A DNA stretch of 64,000 bases from Gammaproteobacteria bacterium (GTDB taxonomy: Bacteria; Pseudomonadota; Gammaproteobacteria; Steroidobacterales; Steroidobacteraceae). Under the pieces are notes generated by a model. That model saw nothing but the letters and a program-made list of their open reading frames with translations, was not told the origin of the DNA and did not search any database. How positions within the stretch are numbered: position 1 is the stretch's first letter; the number at the start of each line of letters is the position of its first letter. Below are positions 9,817-16,574 of the stretch, piece after piece. Location of the stretch: positions 162,882-226,881 of the forward strand of contig VGVB01000001.1 of the NCBI GenBank assembly GCA_016882265.1, in the 5' to 3' direction. The position numbers were made by a program, and so were the translations under genes.

Positions 9817-10362
9817 GTGGCCGACTGGGATATCTACGACGTCGAGGACATCCGCAAGCTGGTGGACGGCGAGCTGCCGTGGCCGGTGGTCCAGCAGATG
9901 ATGAAGAACGGCAAGGATCGCGACCGCTTCGACAAGTGGCTGCTGATTCTGCAGCAGCGCGTGTCGTGGCCGGAGCGAATTCTGCTGCCGCTGACGCCGG
10001 CGCTGTTCATCGTGCAGAAGCCGGACGGCCGCGTGGTCAAGTGCCGCTGCGGTCACGAGTTCGGCGACTACCGCGTCAACTGGAAGCTGGCGGCGCTGAT
10101 CTACGTGCGCGACACGGCGGACAAGCTCGGTGAGATCTACCGCGGGCGCGAGCTGCCGAACGCCGAGTGGATGCAGATGCGCGAGTACTACTGCCCCGGT
10201 TGCGGCGCGCAGCTCGAGGTCGAGGCCGTGCCGCGCGGCTGCCCGCCGGACTTCGAGTTCCTGCCGGACCTCGATACCTTCTACCGTGACTGGCTCGGTC
10301 ATCCGTTGCCGGACGCCGTCGAGTTCGCCGACAATACGCTCGAGCAGATCGCGCAGTGGTAG
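9817..10362 (+). CDS. acxC: Acetone-carboxylase-type gamma subunit with Cys zinc ribbon
   Basis: 181 aa. GTG start chosen because a GAGGAGG Shine-Dalgarno lies at the end of the preceding gene and the homologous region begins just after it (LVDGELPWPVVQQMM). Family segments include ERILLPLTPALFIVQK, CRCGHEFGDYRVNWKL and EYYCPGCGAQLEVE; the two Cys pairs probably bind zinc. The C-terminus DTFYRDWLGHPLPDAV matches the gamma subunit of Xanthobacter-type acetone carboxylase, as I recall it. The gamma subunit is what separates true ketone carboxylases from other HyuAB pairs, so its presence is the strongest evidence for the trio. Confidence 0.85.
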   Translation: MADWDIYDVEDIRKLVDGELPWPVVQQMMKNGKDRDRFDKWLLILQQRVSWPERILLPLTPALFIVQKPDGRVVKCRCGHEFGDYRVNWKLAALIYVRDTADKLGEIYRGRELPNAEWMQMREYYCPGCGAQLEVEAVPRGCPPDFEFLPDLDTFYRDWLGHPLPDAVEFADNTLEQIAQW

Positions 10363-10396
10363 CGCCGCCGCCGGGCGGTGTACGCGGGGAAACGCG

Positions 10397-11581
10397 ATGA
10401 GCCGCGTGCTGAACGACATCACCGTTCTCGACCTGACCCGCCAGTTCGGCACGGCGCTGGCGGCGGCGTTCCTCGGCGACTTCGGCGCGCGCGTGATCCG
10501 TCTCGACCTGTTGCCGGGGGCGCCGCGGGCGACGCCCGGACGCTGGAACCACGAGGCTGACCTGATTCACCGCAACAAGCAGTCGATCGCGCTCGATGCG
10601 CGGCAGCCGCGCGGGCGCGAGCTGCTCGCCGGGCTGGTCGCGAAGGCCGACGTGATCATCACCGACTGGCAGCGCGATGAGCTCGCCGCGCTCGGCCTCG
10701 ACTACGCGGCGGCGAGCGCACTGCGGCCGGATCTGGTGTACGGGCGGCTGTCCGGTTTCGGTCCGGAGGGCCCGGATCGCGACCTGCCAGCGATCGATGA
10801 GCTGGCCGCGGCGCGCACCGGCGCGATGCCGATGCTGCCGCAGCCGGGGCAGCCGCCCGTGTACACCGGCGCCGGCGCGATGCATGCGACCGCGCAGCTC
10901 GCCTTCGGCATCGTGCTCGCGCTCCTGTACCGGCGCCGCAGCGGCGCCGGTCAGGCCGTGGACGTATCGCTGTTCGGCGCCAACATGTACGGCTCCTCGC
11001 TCGACCTGCAGGCGTTCCTCGCGATCGGCGCGGGTGAACGGCTGCTGCATCCGATCTCGCGCCTCGATGTGTCGAACCCGATGTCAGGCTCGCTGTACGC
11101 GGCGGCCGACGGTCGCTGGGTTACGCTGACGATGCCCGACACCGACCGCTGGTGGCCGGCCTTCGCCGACATGGTCGGCCTCGCGCGCGACGACGCGCGC
11201 TTCGACACGCACGAGAAGCGCACCGAATCCGGACGGCTGGAGCTGATCGGCGAGCTGGAGCGGCGCTTCGCCACGCAGCCGGCCAGCCACTGGCGCCAGC
11301 AGTTCCAGCAGCGTCAGCTCTCGGCCGACATCATCGAGCGTTTCGATTACCCGGCCGGCGATCCGGCCACGCGCGCGAATCGCTACATCCTCGATCTCGA
11401 ACACCCGAGCTGCGGCCCGGTGCGCTCGCTCGGTTTTCCGGTGTGGCTGAGCGACAGCCCGGCCGGGCTCGACCGGCTCGCACCCTGCGTGGGCCAGCAC
11501 ACCGAGGCGGTCCTGCACGAACTGCTCGGCTGCTCGCGCGAGGCGATCCACGAGCTGAGCGCCGCCGGCGTCGTGGCCTAG
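10397..11581 (+). CDS. Family III CoA-transferase homologue without the nucleophilic Asp
   Basis: 394 aa, with the normal CaiB/BaiF start (VLDLTRQFGTALAAAFLGDFG). The stretch that should hold the catalytic Asp reads PPVYTGAGAMHATAQLAFG (residues 153-171): there is no Asp between residues 150 and 175, and Ala161 or His163 falls at the expected place depending on the gap. The rest of the fold appears intact, including RRRSGAGQAVDVSLF. It lies 34 nt after the carboxylase gamma subunit and 9 nt before a catalytically intact paralogue, so it may be the structural partner of a heterodimeric transferase. Confidence 0.85.
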   Translation: MSRVLNDITVLDLTRQFGTALAAAFLGDFGARVIRLDLLPGAPRATPGRWNHEADLIHRNKQSIALDARQPRGRELLAGLVAKADVIITDWQRDELAALGLDYAAASALRPDLVYGRLSGFGPEGPDRDLPAIDELAAARTGAMPMLPQPGQPPVYTGAGAMHATAQLAFGIVLALLYRRRSGAGQAVDVSLFGANMYGSSLDLQAFLAIGAGERLLHPISRLDVSNPMSGSLYAAADGRWVTLTMPDTDRWWPAFADMVGLARDDARFDTHEKRTESGRLELIGELERRFATQPASHWRQQFQQRQLSADIIERFDYPAGDPATRANRYILDLEHPSCGPVRSLGFPVWLSDSPAGLDRLAPCVGQHTEAVLHELLGCSREAIHELSAAGVVA

Positions 11582-11590
11582 GTGCAGGTC

Positions 11591-12799
11591 ATGGCGAAGG
11601 CACTGGACGGCATCCGCGTGCTCGACCTGACGGTCTGGTTCCAGGGGCCGGTCTGCGCGCAATACCTGGCCGACTTCGGCGCCGACGTCATCAAGGTCGA
11701 GCGGCCGCAGGGCGGCGACCAGGCGCGCGGCGTGCGCAGCATCAAGTCGGTGGAGATCGGCGACTGGAACCAGTACTTCCTGGTCATCAACCGCAACAAG
11801 AAGAGCATCGCGCTCGACCTGAAGAAGCCGGCCGCCCAGCAGATCTTCTACCGGCTGGTCGAGAAGTCGGACGTGTTCCTGTCGAACCTCGAACCGGCCA
11901 TGCTCGCCGGCTGGAACCTCTCGTACGAGAAGCTGGCTGCGATCAATCCGCGGCTGGTGTACGCGACCAACACCGGCTATGGCCGCTTCAGCCAGGTCGC
12001 GCGGCCGTCGTTTGACATGACCGTGCAGGCGCTGACCGGAATCATGGCGCGGCTGGGCGAGCCGGGCCAGCCGCCGATCTACCTCGGCATGGGCTCCGGC
12101 GACGCCTACGGCGGCATGATGTCCGCGCTCGGCATCCTGCTGGCGCTGTACGAGTGCCAGCGCAGCGGCCGCGGCCAGCGTGTCGACGCCTCGCTGTATG
12201 GCGCCCAGCTCTTTCTCGCTGCGCCGCAGCTTCAGGCTTATCTCGCCGGCGACGAGAGCAGCGCCTTGCAGCACTCGCGACGCAGTGTCGAGAACCCGCT
12301 GTGGAATCTGTACCCGACGCGCGGGCGCTGGATGTATCTGTGCGAGCCGAACGAGGACGCGCGCTTCGCCGCGCTCGGCCGCGCACTCGGCCAGCCGGCG
12401 TTCGCGAGCGACGCGCGCTTCAACGATGCCGCCGGACGCCGCCGGCACAACGAAGCGCTGATCGCGGCGCTCGAGGCCGCGACGCTGCGGTTCGACGATC
12501 GCGAGCTGATGGCGGCATTCCGGGCGGCCGGGCTCGTCGCCAGCCCGATCCACAACTTCGCCGACGTGGTCCACGACGAGCAGGCCTGGCGCAACCGGTA
12601 CTTCCTGAAGACGTACTGCGAGGAAGTGCAGCGCGAGGTCTCGATCCGCGGACTGCCGGTGACACTGTCGAAGACGCCGGGCGAGGTGCATGCGCTCGGG
12701 CCGCAGCTCGGCCAGGACACCGAGGTGCTGCTGCTGGACCTGCTCGGCTACGATTGGGAGCAGATCGAGGCGTTCAAGGCCGAAGGCGCCATTCCCTGA
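11591..12799 (+). CDS. CaiB/BaiF family III CoA-transferase (Asp intact)
   Basis: 402 aa from the ATG; a GTG three codons earlier is possible but less likely. Family opening DGIRVLDLTVWFQGP and ADFGADVIKVERPQGGD. The nucleophile is Asp171 in MGSGDAYGGMMSALG. NRNKKSIALDLKKP and the C-terminal NFADVVHDEQAW are typical. It immediately follows the Asp-less paralogue and precedes a crotonase. A plausible job is CoA activation of the beta-keto or dicarboxylic acid produced by the upstream carboxylase. That assignment is inference; the enzyme family is certain. Confidence 0.9.
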   Translation: MAKALDGIRVLDLTVWFQGPVCAQYLADFGADVIKVERPQGGDQARGVRSIKSVEIGDWNQYFLVINRNKKSIALDLKKPAAQQIFYRLVEKSDVFLSNLEPAMLAGWNLSYEKLAAINPRLVYATNTGYGRFSQVARPSFDMTVQALTGIMARLGEPGQPPIYLGMGSGDAYGGMMSALGILLALYECQRSGRGQRVDASLYGAQLFLAAPQLQAYLAGDESSALQHSRRSVENPLWNLYPTRGRWMYLCEPNEDARFAALGRALGQPAFASDARFNDAAGRRRHNEALIAALEAATLRFDDRELMAAFRAAGLVASPIHNFADVVHDEQAWRNRYFLKTYCEEVQREVSIRGLPVTLSKTPGEVHALGPQLGQDTEVLLLDLLGYDWEQIEAFKAEGAIP

Positions 12800-12809
12800 G
12801 GTACGTGTC

Positions 12810-13721
12810 ATGAAGTTCAGCGACTGGGCCGTCGTCAGCGGTGCGGGCCTCGACGGCTTCCGCGAGATCGTCTACGAAAAGCGCCGGCATCTGGCGCTCG
12901 GTGGCGGCGTGGCGCGCATCTCGCTGAACAAGCCCGAGCAGATGAATACGCTGACGCTGGCGACCGTCGACGAGATGTTCCGGGCCTTCTACGACGCCAA
13001 CCACGACCCGCTGATCGGCGTCATCGTGGTCGCGGCGCGCGGCAAGCACTTCGGCGCCGGCGGCGACGTCAACTGGGAGCAGTGGGGCCTGCGCGAGGCG
13101 GTCTACAACCGCTATCCGCACAACCGGCTGATCCGCATGTCGCGCAAGCCGGTGATCGCCCAGGTGCAGGGCTACTGCATCGGCGGTCACAACCACATGG
13201 CCTACTGCTGCGATTTCACCATCGCCGCCGACAACGCGATCTTCGGCCAGGCCGGACCGCGCGTGTCATCGCCGGCCGACGGTTTCTTTGTGCCGTACCT
13301 GACCAAGGTGGTCGGTGCCAAGCGCGCGCGTGAGATGTGGATGCTGTGCCGCAAATACAAGGCCGACCAGGCGTTGGCGATGGGCCTTGTCAATGCGGTC
13401 GTGCCGCTCGACCAGCTCGAGGGCGAGGTCGGCAAGTGGTGCGAGGAGGTGCTGGCGGTGAGCCCGGGCTGCCTCGAGATCCTGAAAGCGGCATTCGACC
13501 AGGAGATGGACGGTTACCGCGAGTCCTGCGCGATCTCGGCGGCGATGTACCCGGACTGGTTCGACATGCCGGAGGGCAAGGAAGGCCCGGCCGCCTTCGT
13601 CGGCAAGCGGCCGGCGCGGTTCTGGGACATCCGCAGGGCCGAGGCCGAGGCGCGGCAGCGGCTGCTCGATGAGTACGACGCGCTGCTGGCCGCGGGCCAG
13701 CCGGAGAGCGCGCCGCGATGA
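12810..13721 (+). CDS. MenB/BadI-like crotonase (naphthoate synthase / ketocyclohexanecarboxyl-CoA hydrolase type)
   Basis: 303 aa. The C-terminal half has the MenB/BadI hallmark: AGPRVSSPADGFFVPYLTKVVG followed by KRAREMWMLCRKY and ALAMGLVNAVVP. MenB closes a ring by Claisen-type condensation and BadI opens a ring by hydrolysing 2-ketocyclohexanecarboxyl-CoA. Both act on beta-keto-type CoA thioesters. Following a ketone carboxylase and CoA-transferases, a C-C hydrolase role fits best. The N-terminus (FREIVYEKR, then NKPEQMNTLT) is normal; the LGGG insertion before GVARISLN is slightly longer than usual. The next gene overlaps by ATGA. Confidence 0.82.
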   Translation: MKFSDWAVVSGAGLDGFREIVYEKRRHLALGGGVARISLNKPEQMNTLTLATVDEMFRAFYDANHDPLIGVIVVAARGKHFGAGGDVNWEQWGLREAVYNRYPHNRLIRMSRKPVIAQVQGYCIGGHNHMAYCCDFTIAADNAIFGQAGPRVSSPADGFFVPYLTKVVGAKRAREMWMLCRKYKADQALAMGLVNAVVPLDQLEGEVGKWCEEVLAVSPGCLEILKAAFDQEMDGYRESCAISAAMYPDWFDMPEGKEGPAAFVGKRPARFWDIRRAEAEARQRLLDEYDALLAAGQPESAPR

Positions 13722-14902
13722 CGGCGGCGGGCGGGCTGGCCGGGCGTGCCGCGATCGCCGGCATCGGCGAGACCGCGGTGTGCCGCAAGCCGGGCTCGGG
13801 CGTCAGCGAGCACGTGCTGCAGCTCCGCGCGATCGCCGCCGCGCTCGATGATGCCGGCATCGACGCCCACGACATCGACGGCATCCTGCCGTTCCCAAAC
13901 CTCGGCAAGGCCGAGAACTTTGCCGCCAGCCTTGGCTGCCGCAACCTGCGCTTTGCCGCGACGCTGCATCTCGGCGGCGCCGCGCCGGTGGCCGGACTGC
14001 GCGTCGCGGCGATGGCGGTCGCGACCGGCGCCGCGAACTACGTGCTGGTGCCGGGCGGCTGGAACGGTTTTTCCGGCGCGCGCACGCGCGAGATCACCGC
14101 TGGCGACGTGGATTCCATCCCCGGTGGCGCGATCGCCCGTGACTACTACCTGCCGTTCGGACTGTCGGCGCCGCCGCAATGGTATGCGCTGATGGCGCGG
14201 CGCCACATGCACGAGTACGGCACGCGCGCGGAGCAGCTCGGCGCCGTGGCGCTGGCGATGCGCCGGCACGCGCAGCTCAATCCCGGCGCACTGATGTGCG
14301 GCAAGCCGCTGACGCTGGCGGACTACCTCGCCTCGCCGATGATCGCCGATCCGTACCGGCTGCTGGATTGCTGTCTCGAGACGGACGGCGGTGCCGCGTA
14401 TATCGTCACCAGCGCCGAGCGGGCGCGCGACCTGCGCCAGCGGCCGGTGCTGATCGAGGGTGCCGCGGCTGGCCAGCCGAGCCCGGCGGATGAGATCATC
14501 AGTCGCCGGGATTTCCATCGCATCGGGCTGACGACGGCCGCGCCGGAGGCTTTTGCGATGGCCGGGGTGACGCCGGCCGACATGGACTTTGCGCAGGTCT
14601 ACGACTGCTTCACCTTCGAGGTGATCCAGCAGCTCGAGGAGGCCGGGTTCTGCCAGCGCGGCGAGGGCGGCGCGTTCGTCGAGAACGGCGCGATCGAGCT
14701 GGGCGGAAGGCTGCCGGTCAACACGCACGGCGGGTTGCTGTCGCAGGCGCACCTGCTCGGACTAGGACACATCGTCGAGGCGGTGCGGCAGTTGCGCGGC
14801 GCAGCCGGAGCGCGGCAGGTAGCCGATGCCGAGCTCGGCGCGGTCACCGGCTGGGGCGACTTCGGCGATGGCAGCATCGCGATCCTGCGGCGCGACGGCT
14901 GA
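13718..14902 (+). CDS. Thiolase-fold (SCP2/Ltp2-like) protein lacking the nucleophilic Cys
   Basis: 394 aa thiolase-superfamily protein of the lipid-transfer type. Where thiolases have the acylated Cys, this reads TLHLGGAAPVAG (near residue 86). The His motif is altered to GGLLSQAHLLGLGH near residue 340, and the C-terminal CxG becomes VTGWGDFG. Such Cys-less members paired with a DUF35 protein include Ltp2, an acyl-CoA retro-aldolase in sterol side-chain degradation. The neighbouring DUF35 gene fits this model. Expected activity: retro-aldol release of a short fragment from a beta-hydroxyacyl-CoA. The aldolase assignment is inference. Confidence 0.8.
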   Translation: MTAAGGLAGRAAIAGIGETAVCRKPGSGVSEHVLQLRAIAAALDDAGIDAHDIDGILPFPNLGKAENFAASLGCRNLRFAATLHLGGAAPVAGLRVAAMAVATGAANYVLVPGGWNGFSGARTREITAGDVDSIPGGAIARDYYLPFGLSAPPQWYALMARRHMHEYGTRAEQLGAVALAMRRHAQLNPGALMCGKPLTLADYLASPMIADPYRLLDCCLETDGGAAYIVTSAERARDLRQRPVLIEGAAAGQPSPADEIISRRDFHRIGLTTAAPEAFAMAGVTPADMDFAQVYDCFTFEVIQQLEEAGFCQRGEGGAFVENGAIELGGRLPVNTHGGLLSQAHLLGLGHIVEAVRQLRGAAGARQVADAELGAVTGWGDFGDGSIAILRRDG

Positions 14903-14912
14903 GCGAGGGCGC

Positions 14913-15332
14913 ATGAACGACCGGGCTGCATCGATCCCGCGACCGTTGCCGAAGCTCGAAGGGCTGACCGGGCACTTCTACGACTGTTGTCGCAAGGGCG
15001 AGCTGCGCTTTCAGCGCTGCACAAACTGCGGCTGCTTCCGCCACCCGCCGCGCGAGCTGTGCGCCGAGTGCCGGTCGTTCGTTTGGGAATGGGCGCCGTC
15101 CACCGGTCACGGCACGGTATTCACCTACACGATCGTCGAGCGGGCCTTGCACCCGGCCTTTGCCGGTGCGACGCCGTATGCCGCGGCCGTCGTCGAGTTC
15201 CCCGAGGGCGTGCGGCTGCTGAGTCGGGTCATCGATGTCGCGCCCGCGGACTTGCGCATCGGCATGCCGGTGCACGTGGCCTTCGAAGCACTCAGCGAAA
15301 CCGTAACGGTGCCGGTGTTTCGGTTCCGGTAA
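14913..15332 (+). CDS. DUF35 Zn-ribbon/OB-fold protein, partner of the thiolase-like protein
   Basis: 139 aa. N-terminal rubredoxin-like zinc ribbon with four Cys (CTNCGCF and CAECRSF, residues 36-60), then an OB fold beginning GHGTVFTYTIVERALHP. DUF35 proteins bind CoA and stabilise thiolase-fold enzymes such as Ltp2 (as the ChsH2 C-terminal domain) and archaeal HMG-CoA synthase/thiolase complexes. It is 10 nt downstream of the thiolase-like gene and is the last gene of the rightward run. The ATG is the only start that keeps the ribbon complete. No terminator with a T-tract is visible after it. Confidence 0.88.
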   Translation: MNDRAASIPRPLPKLEGLTGHFYDCCRKGELRFQRCTNCGCFRHPPRELCAECRSFVWEWAPSTGHGTVFTYTIVERALHPAFAGATPYAAAVVEFPEGVRLLSRVIDVAPADLRIGMPVHVAFEALSETVTVPVFRFR

Positions 15333-15361
15333 CACCGGCCGCGCGTCTGCCAATCGAACAA

Positions 15362-16054
15362 TCAAACGTCCGGCACCGTCAGCAGCGCCTCGGCAAGTTC
15401 GCGACACTGGCTCTCGACGGCTGTCCAGTCGTCCCACGGCGGGACGATGCCCTTGTAATCGGCAAGGTCCACCTCGGCAAGGTCGTACGGCTCCGGGTGC
15501 GTCAACCGGACCGTGAGCGATGCCAGAATATCGCCGTTCTCACCGGCAAACTCGCCGTAGATCTGGTTCATCATCCGCAGTGCCGCGGCGCTGCGGGCGA
15601 GTCCCAGGTGGTGCGTCAGCGCGGCGACATCCAGATAGTCACGGGTCGCATTGCGCTCAACAACGAGAAAGGCCTTGATCCGCAGCATTTCCTCGACGGT
15701 CGGAATCCGCAGCGTGCGGCCGCCTGATATCTCGACAGTGGTGGTCTCGAGCGGCGCAGAGCGTCGTTGATTGCGCAGGCCAGCGTCGATGCCGTCGCGC
15801 TGACCGAGGATCAGCTTGCCGCGTATCCGGCGGCGCGTTCTCCAGCCGACGATCGCTTCGAGGGCAGTGAGCGCGGCATCGTAGTTGCGTGACAGCTCAG
15901 CGACGACATGGTCGTGATCGAAGGAAATGCGGTGCCCGGCATGCAGCGCCGCGGCAGTACCACCGACGAGGACGGCGCCGGGTACCTGAGTCTGCAACGT
16001 CGCTGCGTGGGCCAGCAGCTTCTCCCACGCCGGGATCTTCCGGAACCTAGACAT
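15362..16054 (-). CDS. AbiEii/AbiGii-type nucleotidyltransferase toxin
   Basis: 230 aa. Residues VLVGGTAAALHAGHRISFDHDHVV contain the GG(T/S) and DxD elements of the nucleotidyltransferase fold used by AbiEii-family type IV toxins; the acidic pair is DHD. The C-terminal part (TVEEMLRIKAFLVVERNATRDYLDVAAL) matches the family core, including the Lys and the RDxxD block. The ATG sits inside the last codons of the antitoxin gene (8-bp overlap), the normal arrangement of these modules. Plausible effect: NMP or pyrophosphoryl transfer to tRNA or protein, blocking growth unless neutralised. Whether this copy is active is not known. Confidence 0.82.
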   Translation of the reverse strand: MSRFRKIPAWEKLLAHAATLQTQVPGAVLVGGTAAALHAGHRISFDHDHVVAELSRNYDAALTALEAIVGWRTRRRIRGKLILGQRDGIDAGLRNQRRSAPLETTTVEISGGRTLRIPTVEEMLRIKAFLVVERNATRDYLDVAALTHHLGLARSAAALRMMNQIYGEFAGENGDILASLTVRLTHPEPYDLAEVDLADYKGIVPPWDDWTAVESQCRELAEALLTVPDV

Positions 16055-16526
16055 GACGTGGCGCGGCCAGCTCGTCCTGGCGGAGCAGTCGTGGCGTGAG
16101 ACTCGCGAATGCGCGTGCCCGTGGATCGTGTGCGCTGAGTGCCCGGGCGACCCGCAGGACCCGGTCGCCGATCCGGCCGCTCGGATCGTCGCGCATGGCT
16201 CGCACGAGCCTGCGCCAGGCCTCGAAGTCACCGCGCGTGATGACGTCCTCGATCGCGGTCTTGCTGAGTTCGCGGCCCGCGATATCGGTCAGGTGGCGAT
16301 GCGCCATCAGCGGTGCCGCGAGCAGCGGTGGGCGCACGTCGATGATGAGATCGACAGCCGCGCACAGTCGCGCGACCCGGCCAAAGCCGAGTTCCGTCAG
16401 CTTGCCGCTTTCGAGGGCGGCCAGCGTCGAGCGACCGATGCCAGCGGCCGTTGCGAGCTGGCTCAACGTCAGGCCCTGCTCGCGCCTCCGGCGAGCGACC
16501 AGTTGACCGACGGCGCGGAGGTTCAT
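16047..16526 (-). CDS. XRE-type HTH antitoxin of the AbiE-like module
   Basis: 159 aa from the ATG. The N-terminal Cro/C1 helix-turn-helix spans about residues 4-50: VGQLVARRRREQGLTLSQLA, then GIGRSTLAALESGK. The C-terminal part (DFEAWRRLVRAMRDDPSGRIGDRV) resembles AbiEi-associated antitoxins that bind both operator and toxin partner. A TTG three codons earlier is possible, but the ATG lies exactly where a strong promoter would start transcription, so I prefer a leaderless mRNA. It probably represses its own promoter through the GTCCAATAT repeats just upstream. Confidence 0.82.
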   Translation of the reverse strand: MNLRAVGQLVARRRREQGLTLSQLATAAGIGRSTLAALESGKLTELGFGRVARLCAAVDLIIDVRPPLLAAPLMAHRHLTDIAGRELSKTAIEDVITRGDFEAWRRLVRAMRDDPSGRIGDRVLRVARALSAHDPRARAFASLTPRLLRQDELAAPRHV

Positions 16527-16529
16527 GCG

Positions 16530-16574
16530 GTCCAATATACAAGACGTTTATTCGAGAGTCCATCATATTGGACT
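16530..16574 (-). promoter_or_regulatory. Promoter and inverted-repeat operator of the AbiE-like TA operon
   Basis: On the minus strand a -35 TGGACT (16562-16557) and a -10 TATATT (16539-16534) are separated by 17 nt. The ATG begins 8 nt after the -10, so the transcript should be leaderless. A perfect 9-bp inverted repeat, GTCCAATAT (16530-16538) and ATATTGGAC (16565-16573), brackets the promoter, and a further GTCCA half-site covers the -35 (16558-16562). The outer arm abuts the stop codon of the upstream PQQ gene, so the promoter is squeezed into 46 bp. Confidence 0.65.
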
